A DNA stretch of 64,000 nucleotides from NCBI GenBank assembly GCA_004297225.1, contig SCUI01000010.1, positions 582,687 to 646,686 of the forward strand, in the 5' to 3' direction. The position numbers and the translations under genes were made by a program. This stretch comes from Lysobacteraceae bacterium (GTDB taxonomy: Bacteria > Pseudomonadota > Gammaproteobacteria > Xanthomonadales > Xanthomonadaceae). Below the pieces are notes generated by a model. That model was not told the DNA's origin, searched no databases, and was given only the letters and a program-made list of their open reading frames with translations. The first letter of the stretch is position 1; every line of letters begins with the position of its first letter. Positions 26,276-35,937 of the stretch are shown in pieces.

Positions 26276-27409
26276 TCAGCGCTTGAGCAGGTCGTTGTAG
26301 GCGAGCAGGCACAACCGCCCCTCGTCGTCGTGGAGCGTAGCCACTGCCGTCATGTGGCCGCGCAGCGTGGTCGACCCCGGGAACCGGACGCGCAGCACGT
26401 GCCCGCGGTCGGGGTACACCGGCGCCAGGAACGCGAGTTCCGAGCGCAGGAAAAGCGTGCCAAGGCCCGGCACCCGGGTGCCGAAGACGCGCGACAACTC
26501 GCTGCCGGCAAGCATGCCGTGCGAGATGCGCGAGGCGAACCCCGCCTCGCGCGCGGCCTCGTCGTCGAGGTGGACGCTGTTGGTGTCGCCGGTGGCGGTG
26601 GCGAACGCGCGCACCTGCTCGCTGGTGAACACTACCGTCTCCTCGATCGCAGGCTCGCCGGCGGACAGCAGCGCGTTGACGTGCCAGGTGTCGTAGGCCT
26701 GGACCAGGTTGAAGCCTTCGCGGCTCCAGACCTTCTGCACGGCGAGGTTCCACACCTGCGTGGAGACTTTCATGCGGCGGTAGCCCAGCGCACGGAACCT
26801 GGCCTGCGTGTAGCGGATCAGGTCGCCGTACAGGCCGCCGCCGGCGTGTTCCGGGTGCACGCCGTACAGCACGCCCTCGCAGTTTGCGGAGGCATGGTCG
26901 TGGCTGCAGCAGGCGAAGGCGACGATCTCGCCATCGCGACGCGCGACCCAGGTCGTGCGGTCGCTGCCGCCGCGAAGGTAACCGGCGGCCCATTCCGCGT
27001 AACCCGCCAGGATCGCCTCGCGATCGAGGATCGGGTTGGCGTGGTAGTGGCTCCTGTAGTCGGCGAAGGTCGTGGCGACCAGCGCCTGCAGCTCCAACGC
27101 GTCTCCCGCCGCCGCCTCGCTGAATTCGAGGTCGTCGTTGCGCAGCGGCTTCGGCTCATGGCGGTCGAGCGCGACGTCGTAATACACGAGCGTGTCCGCA
27201 TGCAGCGGATGCAGGCCATAGCGGCCCAGCTGTGCGATCGCGGCGCCCTGGCCGGCGTCGGTGCGCACGATCGCCACGTCCACGGCGCTGCCCGCCAGTT
27301 CGAGGAACAGCTCCCTGGCGTCGACGGTTTGCAGCGTGCCGCGGAACACCCGCAGGCCGAAGCGGCTCGAGTCCGGACCCGATTCCGCCAGCAGGCCGGC
27401 GGCCGTCAT
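26276..27409 (-). CDS. GNAT acyltransferase fused to a MaoC-like (R)-hydratase domain
   Basis: The 377-residue protein has two clear parts. Residues 1 to about 245 resemble WecD/RffC-type GNAT N-acyltransferases: an N-terminal beta subdomain, then the acetyl-CoA fold with GVHPEHAGGGLYGDLI and NLAVQKVWSREGF. Residues about 256-377 are a MaoC/PhaJ hotdog domain with the hydratase pair Asp275-x4-His280 in TGDTNSVHLDD, followed by ISHGML. In PhaJ these residues hydrate enoyl-CoA to (R)-3-hydroxyacyl-CoA. The fusion suggests that the acyl donor, such as 3-hydroxybutyryl-CoA, is made and transferred to the WecE amino sugar by one protein. ATGA overlap couples it to the upstream GT2. Confidence 0.85.
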   Translation of the reverse strand: MTAAGLLAESGPDSSRFGLRVFRGTLQTVDARELFLELAGSAVDVAIVRTDAGQGAAIAQLGRYGLHPLHADTLVYYDVALDRHEPKPLRNDDLEFSEAAAGDALELQALVATTFADYRSHYHANPILDREAILAGYAEWAAGYLRGGSDRTTWVARRDGEIVAFACCSHDHASANCEGVLYGVHPEHAGGGLYGDLIRYTQARFRALGYRRMKVSTQVWNLAVQKVWSREGFNLVQAYDTWHVNALLSAGEPAIEETVVFTSEQVRAFATATGDTNSVHLDDEAAREAGFASRISHGMLAGSELSRVFGTRVPGLGTLFLRSELAFLAPVYPDRGHVLRVRFPGSTTLRGHMTAVATLHDDEGRLCLLAYNDLLKR

Positions 27410-28380
27410 CGCGGCGCCCCGGGGAAATTGGCGTATTCGCTGACCACGTAGTACGGCCGTCCCTTGGCGTCGTTGAACAACCGGCCCAGGTACAGGCCGG
27501 TGATGCCGACGCACAGGATCATGACGCCGCCCAGCAGCCAGATCGACGCGACGATGCTGGTGTAGCCCGCCACCGCGATGTCGCCGACGCTGTAGCGGTA
27601 CACGCTGAGCAACACGATGAGGAAGGCCAGGGCGGAGAACGCCAGCCCCACCTTGACCACCATCCGCAGCGGCTTGTCCGAATACGACAGCACGATGTTG
27701 AGCGCAAGGCGCAGCAGCTTGCCCAGGTTGTAGCCGCTGCGACCCTCGCCGCGCGGCGCATGCTCCACCGGAACCAGGCGCGTGGGCAGCCCGGTCCACT
27801 TCACCATCAGCGGGAAGCATCGGTCCGCCTCCGGCATCGCATTGACCACGTCGATGACCTTGCGGCTGAACACGCCGAAATTCGCGGTGCTGTGGTCCTG
27901 GCGCACGTCGGTGAGGTAGCCGAGCAGCTTGAAGAAGGCGAACGAGGTGAAGCGCTTGAGCGGTGGGTCCTTCCGCTCGGCGCGCTGGGCCAGGACGATG
28001 TCGCTGCCATCCCTGGCGGCGGCCACGAGTCGCGGCAGTTCCTCCGGCAGGTCCTGCAGGTCGCAGTCCATGACCGCCACCAGTTCGCCGCGCGCGTGTT
28101 CGATACCGGCGGAAATGGCGTAGTGCTGGCCGAAGTTGCGCGACAGCCGCAGGCCGCGGACTTCGGGATGGATCCGCGACAGCTCCAGGATCCGCTCCCA
28201 CGAGCCGTCGGGGCTGCCGTCGTTGACGAGCAGGATCTCGAGGGCCATGCCGGTGGTCGCCACGGCCGCCTTGACCCGCTCCACCAGGTGTTCCAGGCAG
28301 TGCTCGCAACCGTAGACCGGCGAGACTACCGACAACATCCCGGCAACCGGTTCGACGCGCGGGTGGGGAGCGGGTGTCAT
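27406..28380 (-). CDS. Membrane-anchored family 2 glycosyltransferase (GtrB/ArnC/DPM-like)
   Basis: The 324-residue protein has an N-terminal GT2 domain ([56 protein letters not shown]) and two C-terminal membrane helices (about 230-255 and 265-290). This is the layout of enzymes that load a sugar onto polyprenyl phosphate. The DLQDLPE metal-binding motif is typical. It starts in an ATGA overlap with wecB and ends in an ATGA overlap with the GNAT-MaoC gene. The product would then be flipped and attached to O-antigen in the periplasm. Confidence 0.88.
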   Translation of the reverse strand: MTPAPHPRVEPVAGMLSVVSPVYGCEHCLEHLVERVKAAVATTGMALEILLVNDGSPDGSWERILELSRIHPEVRGLRLSRNFGQHYAISAGIEHARGELVAVMDCDLQDLPEELPRLVAAARDGSDIVLAQRAERKDPPLKRFTSFAFFKLLGYLTDVRQDHSTANFGVFSRKVIDVVNAMPEADRCFPLMVKWTGLPTRLVPVEHAPRGEGRSGYNLGKLLRLALNIVLSYSDKPLRMVVKVGLAFSALAFLIVLLSVYRYSVGDIAVAGYTSIVASIWLLGGVMILCVGITGLYLGRLFNDAKGRPYYVVSEYANFPGAPR

Positions 28381-29510
28381 CGGCAGGTGTGCTCGCGGAT
28401 CCTTTCGGCGATGCGTGTCGCGGCGCGGCCGTCGCCGTAGGGATTGTGGGCCCTGGCCATCGACTGGTGGAAGCCTTCGTCGTCGAGCAGGCGCCCGGCG
28501 TCGCGCAGGATGGCGCCGGCATCGGTCCCGACCAGGCGTACCGTCCCGGCTTCCACCGCCTCCGGCCGTTCGGTGGTCGCGCGCATCACCAGCACCGGCT
28601 TGCCCAGGGACGGCGCTTCCTCCTGTACCCCGCCCGAGTCGGTGAGGATGAAATGCGAGCGCATCATCAGGTAGACGAAGGGCAGGTAGTCCTGCGGCGG
28701 CAGCAGGTGGACGCCGGGCAAGCCGCCGAGGATCCGGTGGACCGGCTCCTGCACGTTGGGGTTGAGGTGGACGGGGTAGACCACCTGGACATCCCCGCGT
28801 GCCGCCAGGTCGCGCAGCGCGGAGCAGATCTGGTCGAAGCCGTCGCCGAAATTCTCGCGACGGTGCCCGGTCACCAGGACCGTGCGCTTGCCCGGATCGA
28901 GGAACGGGAACCTGCCTTCCAGTTCGCCGCGCAGCGCGGCGTCGCCTTCGATGCGCCCGGCGACCTCGAGCAGGGCGTCGATCACCGTGTTGCCGGTGAC
29001 GTGGATCGCGCCGGGGGCGACGCCTTCGGCCAGCAGGTTGTCGCGCGCGCGCCCGGTGGGGGCGAAGTGCAGGGCCGCGAGTGGCGCCACCAGCCTCCGG
29101 TTGGCCTCCTCGGGCCACGGCGCGTAAAGGTTGCCGGTGCGCAGGCCGGCTTCGACGTGCCCGACCGGCACCCGGGCGTAGTACGCAGCCAGCGCGGTGG
29201 CGAGGGTGGTGCTGGTGTCGCCGTGCACGAGCACCAGGTCCGGACGGCGCCGTGCGATCACGCCGCTCATGCCGGAGAGGATGCGGCCGAACAGGTCGGG
29301 AAGCGCCTGTCCCGGGGCCATCAGGTCGAGGTCCTCGTCGGGCGCGATGCCGAACAACCGCAGCACCTGGTCCAGCATCTGCCGGTGCTGCGCGGTCACC
29401 GCGACCTGCACTTCGATCCCGGGCGTGACCGCCAGCGCGCCCACCACCGGGGCCATCTTGATCGCTTCCGGGCGGGTCCCAATGGCAACCATCACCCGAG
29501 CTTGGGTCAA
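28377..29510 (-). CDS. wecB: UDP-N-acetylglucosamine 2-epimerase (WecB)
   Basis: Non-hydrolysing epimerase interconverting UDP-GlcNAc and UDP-ManNAc. It matches the family throughout: [60 protein letters not shown] and [18 protein letters not shown], covering the known catalytic Asp, Glu and His positions. The TTG at 29510 is preferred (GGAG 8 bp upstream; the family needs a few residues before GTRPEAIK) and gives 377 residues; GTG 29495 and ATG 29492 are alternatives. The TTG lies across the etfA stop (TTGA), tying this sugar gene to the ETF operon. Confidence 0.93.
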   Translation of the reverse strand: MTQARVMVAIGTRPEAIKMAPVVGALAVTPGIEVQVAVTAQHRQMLDQVLRLFGIAPDEDLDLMAPGQALPDLFGRILSGMSGVIARRRPDLVLVHGDTSTTLATALAAYYARVPVGHVEAGLRTGNLYAPWPEEANRRLVAPLAALHFAPTGRARDNLLAEGVAPGAIHVTGNTVIDALLEVAGRIEGDAALRGELEGRFPFLDPGKRTVLVTGHRRENFGDGFDQICSALRDLAARGDVQVVYPVHLNPNVQEPVHRILGGLPGVHLLPPQDYLPFVYLMMRSHFILTDSGGVQEEAPSLGKPVLVMRATTERPEAVEAGTVRLVGTDAGAILRDAGRLLDDEGFHQSMARAHNPYGDGRAATRIAERIREHTCR

Positions 29511-30445
29511 AGGGCTCGCTCCAGTTCCGGCAGGATCGCGAACAGGTCGCCGACCAGGCCGATGTCCGCGATTTCGAAGATCGGCGCGTCGGCGTCCTTG
29601 TTGATCGCGACGATCGTTCCTGCGTCCTTGATCCCGGTCAGGTGCTGGATCGCGCCGCTGATGCCGATCGCCATGTACAGGTCCGGCGCGATGATCTTGC
29701 CGGTCTGGCCCACCTGCAGCTCGTTCGGCACGTAACCGGCGTCGACCGCGGCGCGCGACGCGCCGACCGCGGCGCCGAGCTTGTCGGCCAGCTGGTAGAT
29801 GATCGCGAAGTTCTCCTTCGAGCCGACGCCGCGACCGCCGGAGACCACGCGCTTCGCGCTCTGCAGGTCGGGTCGGTCGGTCTTGCCGGCGGCCAGCCCG
29901 ACGAAGGTCGTGTGCGTCGGCAGCGCCGCGTCGACCGCGGTCGCTTCGACCGTGGCGCCACCGTCGCGCGCCGCTTCCGGCCACGACGCGGTGCGCACGG
30001 TGGCGACGACCGCCTGGCCCGCGGGCGCCTCGACGGTGACGATCGCGTTGCCGGCGTAGATCGGGCGCTTGAAGGTGCGCTCGCCCTCGACCGCCATCAG
30101 GTCCGAGACCTGCGGCACGCCGAGCAGCGCGGCCACGCAGGGCATCAGGTCCTTGCCGAAGGTGGTGGACGGGCCGAAGACGTGGCTGTAGCCGGCGGCG
30201 AGTGCCGCCACCTGCGGGGCGAGCACCTGGGCGATCGCGTGCGCATTGGCGGGGTTGGAGACCGCGAGCACGCGCGACACGCCGGACAGCTTCGCGGCTT
30301 CGGCGGCGACCGCGGCGGCGTCGTCCGCGAGGACGAGGACGTCGACCGCTTCGGGCGACAGCGCCCGCGCGGCGGACACGCACTTGGCGGTGGCGGCGTT
30401 GAGCTTGCCGTCGAGGTGTTCGGCGACGACGAGGACCTTGGACAT
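29507..30445 (-). CDS. etfA: Electron transfer flavoprotein alpha subunit
   Basis: FAD-carrying subunit of ETF, which collects electrons from acyl-CoA and other dehydrogenases. It has the N-terminal SKVLVVAEH region and the C-terminal FAD domain with [40 protein letters not shown] and [15 protein letters not shown]. At 312 residues it is normal. It overlaps the etfB stop by a few bases and its own stop overlaps wecB. In Xanthomonas etfA is the second border of the O-antigen locus opposite metB. The quinone oxidoreductase partner is at 40673. Confidence 0.96.
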   Translation of the reverse strand: MSKVLVVAEHLDGKLNAATAKCVSAARALSPEAVDVLVLADDAAAVAAEAAKLSGVSRVLAVSNPANAHAIAQVLAPQVAALAAGYSHVFGPSTTFGKDLMPCVAALLGVPQVSDLMAVEGERTFKRPIYAGNAIVTVEAPAGQAVVATVRTASWPEAARDGGATVEATAVDAALPTHTTFVGLAAGKTDRPDLQSAKRVVSGGRGVGSKENFAIIYQLADKLGAAVGASRAAVDAGYVPNELQVGQTGKIIAPDLYMAIGISGAIQHLTGIKDAGTIVAINKDADAPIFEIADIGLVGDLFAILPELERAL

Positions 30446-31197
30446 CAGAGCAACCCCTTCTGCTTCAGCGCGGCCACCAGTTCGGCCGCATCCTTGACCA
30501 TCACCCCGCGGCTGCGCTTCGCCGGCGGCGCGTAGTGCGTGGCCTTGAGGCCCTCGCCGGCCTCGACGCCCAGGTCGGCGAACGGGATCGACTCCAGCGG
30601 TTTGGACTTGGCCTTCATGATGTCCGGCAGCTTGATGAAACGCGGCTCGTTGAGGCGCAGGTCGGTGGTGACCACGGCCGGCAGCTCGACCTCGAGCGTC
30701 TCCAGCCCGGCGTCGACCTCACGGGTCACCGTGGCCTTGCCGGCGCCGGCCTCGAGCTTCGAGGCGAAGGTCGCCTGCGGCCGGCCCCACAGCGTGGCCA
30801 GCATCTGCCCGGTCTGGTTGGCGTCGTCGTCGATCGCCTGCTTGCCGAGGATCACCAGGTCCGGCTGCTCCTTTTCGACCAGCTTCAGCAGGGCGCGCGC
30901 GGCGGCGAGCGGCTGGATGTCCTGGCCGGTTTCGGTGACCACGTGGATGGCGCGGTTGGCGCCCATCGCCAGGCCGTTGCGCAGGTGCGCCTGGGCGTCC
31001 GCCGGGGCGATGGTGGCGACCACGACCTCGCTGGCGACGCCCTTGTCGCGCAGGCGCAACGCCTCTTCCAGGGCGATCTCGTCGAACGGGTTGGCCGACA
31101 GCTTGACACCGTCGGTGACCACGCCGGAGCCGTCCGGCCTGACCTGGATGCGGACGTTGAAGTCCACCACGCGCTTGTAGCCGACCAGGATCTTCAC
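30445..31197 (-). CDS. etfB: Electron transfer flavoprotein beta subunit
   Basis: AMP-binding subunit of ETF. It begins [17 protein letters not shown] and contains [14 protein letters not shown], the AMP-binding region [19 protein letters not shown] and the recognition loop [18 protein letters not shown]. At 250 codons it is full length. It is the first gene of the leftward operon that continues through etfA into wecB and the aminosugar genes. The upstream 77 bp to the divergent permease must contain its promoter. Confidence 0.96.
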   Translation of the reverse strand: MKILVGYKRVVDFNVRIQVRPDGSGVVTDGVKLSANPFDEIALEEALRLRDKGVASEVVVATIAPADAQAHLRNGLAMGANRAIHVVTETGQDIQPLAAARALLKLVEKEQPDLVILGKQAIDDDANQTGQMLATLWGRPQATFASKLEAGAGKATVTREVDAGLETLEVELPAVVTTDLRLNEPRFIKLPDIMKAKSKPLESIPFADLGVEAGEGLKATHYAPPAKRSRGVMVKDAAELVAALKQKGLL

Positions 31198-31243
31198 TTG
31201 CAGGGGTTCCTCGTGTTGCCGCGGGGGCGCACGGCCGATCCGC

Positions 31244-31249
31244 TAAACT
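31244..31249 (+). promoter_or_regulatory. -10 element upstream of the SLC13 permease
   Basis: TAAACT lies 25 bp before the ATG at 31275 in the divergent region with etfB. A TTGCCG upstream is spaced too far (22 bp) to be a good -35. Confidence 0.35.
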
Positions 31250-31274
31250 GGGCATTCTAGCGCGCAGGGGTGCG

Positions 31275-33053
31275 ATGTCCGCTCTCGATTGGCAGGGATG
31301 GCTCACGATCGGCATCGTGCTGGCAACGCTGGCGCTGCTGCTGTGGGAGCGCTTCACCCCGGACAAGGTGCTGCTGGGGTCCGTGGCCGTGCTCATCGGC
31401 ACCGGGATCCTCCGCCCGGCCGAGGCGCTGGCCGGGTTCTGGAACCCGGGCGTGCTGACCGTGGCGGTGCTGTTCGTGCTGGTGGCGGCACTGAAGTCGA
31501 CCGGCGCGATCCGCTGGGTCGGCGACTGGGTGCTGGGGCGGCCGCGCGGCGAATGGCGGGCGCAGGCGCGGCTGGTGACGATCACCTCGCCGCTGTCCGC
31601 GTTCATCAACAACACGCCGATCGTGGCGATGCTCACCTCCGCGATCGAGCACTGGAGCACGCGCAGCGGCATCGCCCCGTCCAAGCTGCTGCTGCCGATG
31701 AACTACGCCACCATCCTGGGCGGCATGTGCACCCTGGTCGGGACCAGCACCAACCTGATCGTGGCCGGCCTGGTGCTGCGCCAGGGCGAGATCGAGCCGC
31801 TGGAGATGTTCGACCCGCTCGGCGTCGGCGCCGCGGCCGCGGTGGCGGGCGGCCTCTACCTGCTCGTCGCCAGCCGCTGGCTGCTGCCGGAGCGGCGCTC
31901 GGCGATGCAGCAGGCCGGCGACCTGCGCGAATACGTGGTCGAGATGCTGGTCGAGGAGGGTGGCCCCGTCGCCGGGCACAGCATCGGCGAGGCGCGGCTG
32001 CGGCAGCTGGCCGGCTCGTTCCTGGTCGAGCTGGTGCGCGATGGCGAACTGCATTCGGCGGTGCCGCCCACCGAGGTGCTGCGTGGTGGCGACCGCCTGG
32101 TGTTCGTCGGCGCCACCGACGCGGTGCGCGAACTGCGCCGCGTCCCCGGGCTGCGCCCGGCCAACGACCAGGTATTCAAGATCGACGATGCCGGCGGCCA
32201 GCGCACGCTGGTGGAAGTCGTGCTGTCCTCGTTCTCGCCGGCGGTCGGCCGCACCCTGGTGCAGTCGGCGTTCCGCAGCCACTACAACGCGGCGGTGATC
32301 GCGGTCGCGCGCCGCGGCGAGCGCCTGCCGCGCAAGCCGGGCGAAGTGGTGATGCAGGCCGGCGACACGCTGCTGCTGGAAACCGACGCCGGTTTCGCCC
32401 GCCGCCACGTCGGCAGCGCGGATTTCCTGCTGGTGAACGAGGTGGACGGCGCGCCGCGCGTGGACCGCCCGCGCGCGCTGGTGGCACTGGGCGTGATCGC
32501 GTTGATGATCCTGGCCAACACCGTGCTCGGCGTGGACATCCTGGTCTCGGCGCTGGTGGCGGCGCTGCTGGTGCTGCTGGCGCGTTGCGTGCACGTGGCC
32601 GAGCTGCGCCGCAGCGTGGACCTGCGCCTGATCGTGGTGATCGCCTGCTCGTTCGCGCTGGGCGCGGCCCTGGAGCAAAGCGGGGTGGCGGCGCTGGCGG
32701 CGGCGCAGCTGGGCGCGCTGGCCGGTGGCGATCCGTTCCGGACGCTGGTGCTGGTCTACATCGCGGCGGTGGTGTTCACGGAACTCGTCACCAACAATGC
32801 CGCCGCGGTGCTGGTGTTCCCGATCGCGGTGTCGGCCGCGGCGACCGTGGGCGCGGATCCGATGCCGTTCGTCATCGCCACGATGATGGGCGCCTCGGCC
32901 GGGTTCATCACCCCGATCGGCTACCAGACCAACCTGATGGTCTATGGCCCCGGCGGCTACCGGTTCACCGACTACGTCCGCTTCGGATTGCCGCTTTCGC
33001 TGGTGGTGGGCGCGGCCGTGCTCACCGCGATCCCGCTGTTCTGGGCGTTCTGA
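31275..33053 (+). CDS. SLC13-family permease with two RCK_C domains, probable sulfate transporter
   Basis: The 592-residue inner-membrane transporter has two halves of membrane helices flanking a soluble insert (about residues 215-390) with two TrkA_C-like domains (LRQLAGSFLVELVRDG and VGRTLVQSAFRSHYNAAVIAV). Hallmark SLC13 motifs are SAFINNTPIVAML in the first half and VTNNAAAVLVFP in the second, plus GTSTNLIVAG. Proteins of this build include sulfate permeases of algae and bacteria. The cysD-cysNC pair 68 bp downstream supports sulfate as the substrate, but citrate or other dicarboxylates cannot be excluded from sequence alone. Confidence 0.85.
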   Translation: MSALDWQGWLTIGIVLATLALLLWERFTPDKVLLGSVAVLIGTGILRPAEALAGFWNPGVLTVAVLFVLVAALKSTGAIRWVGDWVLGRPRGEWRAQARLVTITSPLSAFINNTPIVAMLTSAIEHWSTRSGIAPSKLLLPMNYATILGGMCTLVGTSTNLIVAGLVLRQGEIEPLEMFDPLGVGAAAAVAGGLYLLVASRWLLPERRSAMQQAGDLREYVVEMLVEEGGPVAGHSIGEARLRQLAGSFLVELVRDGELHSAVPPTEVLRGGDRLVFVGATDAVRELRRVPGLRPANDQVFKIDDAGGQRTLVEVVLSSFSPAVGRTLVQSAFRSHYNAAVIAVARRGERLPRKPGEVVMQAGDTLLLETDAGFARRHVGSADFLLVNEVDGAPRVDRPRALVALGVIALMILANTVLGVDILVSALVAALLVLLARCVHVAELRRSVDLRLIVVIACSFALGAALEQSGVAALAAAQLGALAGGDPFRTLVLVYIAAVVFTELVTNNAAAVLVFPIAVSAAATVGADPMPFVIATMMGASAGFITPIGYQTNLMVYGPGGYRFTDYVRFGLPLSLVVGAAVLTAIPLFWAF

Positions 33054-33067
33054 GGCCGGTCGGTGGC

Positions 33068-33073
33068 TAGAAT
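33068..33073 (+). promoter_or_regulatory. -10 element upstream of cysD
   Basis: TAGAAT lies 48 bp before the cysD start in the 68-bp gap after the permease gene. No good -35 is visible. It suggests cysD can be transcribed independently of the permease. Confidence 0.4.
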
Positions 33074-33121
33074 GACGTCCAACCCATCACCAACCGGCAG
33101 CCACGAGAGGATCCCCGCGCA

Positions 33122-34036
33122 GTGACCCCCGAGCCGAAGATGCTTTCGCACCTGGACCGCCTGGAAGCCGAGAGCATCCACATCCTGCGTGAAGTCGCCG
33201 CGGAGTTCCGCAACCCGGTGATGATGTACTCGGTCGGCAAGGACAGCTCGGTGCTGCTGCACCTGCTGGTCAAGGCGTTCCATCCGGCGCGGCCGCCGAT
33301 CCCGCTGCTGCACGTGGACACGACGTGGAAGTTCCGCGAGATGATCGCCTTCCGCGACCGCCGCGCCACGGAGACCGGAGTCGAGCTGCGCACCTGGACC
33401 AATCCGGACGGCCTGGCGCAGGGGATCGGCCCGGTGACCCACGGCGCCACCGTGCACACCGACGTGATGAAGACCCAGGCGCTGAAGCAGGCGCTGGACA
33501 AGTGGCAGTTCGACGCCGCGATCGGCGGCGCGCGCCGCGACGAGGAGAAGTCGCGCGCGAAGGAACGGATCTTTTCGTTCCGCAACGCGCAGCACCGCTG
33601 GGACCCGAAGAACCAGCGCCCGGAGCTGTGGGACCTGTACAACGCCCGCATCCACAAGGGCGAATCGGTGCGCGTGTTCCCGATCTCCAACTGGACCGAA
33701 CTCGACGTGTGGCTGTACATCTTCCGCGAGAAGATCGAGGTGCCGTCGCTGTATTTCGCGGCCGAGCGGCCGGTGGTGGAGCGCGATGGCGCGCTGATCA
33801 TGGTCGACGACGATCGCCTGCCGCTTCGTGAAGGCGAACAGCCGATGCGGAAGAAGGTGCGATTCCGCACGCTCGGCTGCTATCCGCTCACCGGCGCGAT
33901 CGAGTCCGAGGCCGACACGCTGGAGAAGATCATCGCCGAGATGCTGGTGGCCACCACCTCCGAGCGCCAGGGCCGGGTGATCGACCAGGATCCGTCGGCT
34001 TCGATGGAGAAGAAGAAGCAGGAGGGCTACTTCTGA
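33122..34036 (+). CDS. cysD: Sulfate adenylyltransferase subunit 2 (CysD)
   Basis: Small subunit of ATP sulfurylase; with CysN it makes APS from sulfate and ATP in the cytoplasm. The start is GTG at 33122. It contains the PP-loop [26 protein letters not shown], a [20 protein letters not shown] segment, and the QEGYF C-terminus. The 304 residues fit the family. The stop overlaps the cysNC ATG (TGATG). In Xanthomonas oryzae the homologous pair raxP/raxQ supplies PAPS for sulfation, which is relevant given the sulfotransferases nearby. Confidence 0.96.
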   Translation: MTPEPKMLSHLDRLEAESIHILREVAAEFRNPVMMYSVGKDSSVLLHLLVKAFHPARPPIPLLHVDTTWKFREMIAFRDRRATETGVELRTWTNPDGLAQGIGPVTHGATVHTDVMKTQALKQALDKWQFDAAIGGARRDEEKSRAKERIFSFRNAQHRWDPKNQRPELWDLYNARIHKGESVRVFPISNWTELDVWLYIFREKIEVPSLYFAAERPVVERDGALIMVDDDRLPLREGEQPMRKKVRFRTLGCYPLTGAIESEADTLEKIIAEMLVATTSERQGRVIDQDPSASMEKKKQEGYF

Positions 34037-35937
34037 TGAACGACCTGGCCCACGCCGACGCAGCCCGCGCGCAGGTCGCCGCCTACCTGCAGCAGCACGA
34101 GACCAAGGACCTGCTGCGCTTCATCACCTGCGGCAGCGTCGACGACGGCAAGAGCACGCTGATCGGGCGCCTGCTGCACGACACCCGCCTGCTGCTCGAC
34201 GACCAGCTGTCGGCGCTGGAGTCGGACAGCAAGCGCCATGGCACCCAGAACGGCGAGATCGATTTCGCGCTGCTGGTGGATGGCCTTGCCGCGGAGCGCG
34301 AGCAGGGCATCACCATCGACGTCGCCTACCGTTTCTTCGGTACCGACAAGCGCAAGTTCATCGTCGCCGACTGCCCCGGGCACGAGCAGTACACCCGCAA
34401 CATGGCCACCGGCGCCTCCACGGCCGACCTCGCGGTGGTGCTGGTGGATGCGCGCAAGGGCCTGCTGACGCAAACCCGGCGCCACAGTTACATCGTTTCG
34501 TTGCTCGGGATCCGCCACGTGCTGCTGGCGGTGAACAAGATGGACCTGGTGGATTACGACGAACAGGTGTTCGACGACATCTGCGAGGGCTACCGCGCGC
34601 TGGCGGCGACGCTGGGCATCCCCCAGGTCACCTGCATCCCGGTCTCGGCACTGAAGGGCGACAACATGCTCGAGCGCTCGCCGGCAATGGCCTGGTACCA
34701 GGGCGAGTCGTTGCTGCAGCACCTGGAAAACGTGCAGGTGGACCGGCACCGGCGCGCGCTGGGCCTGCGCATGCCGGTGCAATGGGTGTGCCGCCCGGAC
34801 CAGTCGTTCCGCGGCTTTGCCGGCAGCATCGTCGCCGGCACGGTCGCGCCGGGCGATGCGGTCACGGTGCTGCCTTCCGGCCAGCGCTCGCACGTGGCGC
34901 GGATCGTCACCGGCGACGGCGACCTCGCCAGCGCCGGCGCCGGCCAGGCGGTGGTGCTGACGCTGCGCGACGAGATCGATGCCAGCCGCGGCGACGTCAT
35001 CGCTGCCGCGGCCGATGCGCCGGAGATCTCCGACCAGTTCGCGGCGCACCTGCTGTGGCTGGGCGAGCAGCCGCTGCTGCCGGGCCGTCCCTACTGGCTG
35101 CGCATCGGCACCCGCACGGTCGGCGCGCAGGTCACCGAGATCAAGCACAAGGTCGACGTCAACACGCAGGAAGAACTTGCCGCCAAGAGCCTGGAGCTCA
35201 ATGAGGTCGGCTACTGCAACCTCTACCTCGACCAGCCGGTGCCGTTCGAGGCCTACGCCGACAACCGCCAGCTCGGCGGCTTCATCCTCATCGACCGCCA
35301 GACCAACGCTACCGTCGCCGCCGGCACGCTCGAGTTCGCGCTGCGTCGCGCCGGCAACATCCACTGGCAGCACCTGGAGGTGGACAAGGCCGCGCGCGCG
35401 CGGATCAAGCACCAGGTCCCGCGCTGCCTGTGGTTCACCGGCCTGTCCGGCGCCGGCAAGTCGACCGTCGCCAACATGGTCGAGAAACGGTTGCTGGCGA
35501 TGGGCCACCACACCTACCTGCTCGATGGCGACAACGTGCGCCACGGCCTGAACAAGGACCTGGGCTTCACCGCGGAGGATCGCGTCGAGAACATCCGGCG
35601 CGTGGCGGAAGTCGCGAAGCTGATGGTGGACGCCGGCCTGATCGTGCTGGTCAGCTTCATCTCGCCGTTCCGCGCGGAGCGGCGGATGGCGCGCGAGCTG
35701 TTCGCCAACGGCGAGTTCCTCGAGGTGTTCGTGGACACGCCGCTGGAAGTGGCCGAGGCGCGCGACGTCAAGGGCCTGTACGCCAAGGCGCGCGCCGGCC
35801 AGCTGCAGAACTTCACCGGCATCGATTCGCCGTACGAAGTGCCGGAGGCCGCGGACATCGTGCTCGAAACCCAGCGGCATGAGCCGGGCGAGCTGGCGGA
35901 AACGCTGGTCGCCGAACTGCTGCGCCCGGCCCGCTAG
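34036..35937 (+). CDS. cysNC: Bifunctional CysN GTPase / CysC APS kinase
   Basis: This 633-residue fusion makes APS (GTPase-driven, with CysD) and phosphorylates it to PAPS. The GTPase part has GSVDDGKST (33-41), DCPGHEQ and NKMD. The C-terminal APS kinase has its own P-loop GLSGAGKST (469-477), [11 protein letters not shown], and FISPFRAER. It is the NodQ/RaxQ type. The gene ends in a 3-bp-scale tail-to-tail overlap with the methyltransferase on the other strand: both stop codons share the palindrome CTAG. Confidence 0.96.
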   Translation: MNDLAHADAARAQVAAYLQQHETKDLLRFITCGSVDDGKSTLIGRLLHDTRLLLDDQLSALESDSKRHGTQNGEIDFALLVDGLAAEREQGITIDVAYRFFGTDKRKFIVADCPGHEQYTRNMATGASTADLAVVLVDARKGLLTQTRRHSYIVSLLGIRHVLLAVNKMDLVDYDEQVFDDICEGYRALAATLGIPQVTCIPVSALKGDNMLERSPAMAWYQGESLLQHLENVQVDRHRRALGLRMPVQWVCRPDQSFRGFAGSIVAGTVAPGDAVTVLPSGQRSHVARIVTGDGDLASAGAGQAVVLTLRDEIDASRGDVIAAAADAPEISDQFAAHLLWLGEQPLLPGRPYWLRIGTRTVGAQVTEIKHKVDVNTQEELAAKSLELNEVGYCNLYLDQPVPFEAYADNRQLGGFILIDRQTNATVAAGTLEFALRRAGNIHWQHLEVDKAARARIKHQVPRCLWFTGLSGAGKSTVANMVEKRLLAMGHHTYLLDGDNVRHGLNKDLGFTAEDRVENIRRVAEVAKLMVDAGLIVLVSFISPFRAERRMARELFANGEFLEVFVDTPLEVAEARDVKGLYAKARAGQLQNFTGIDSPYEVPEAADIVLETQRHEPGELAETLVAELLRPAR

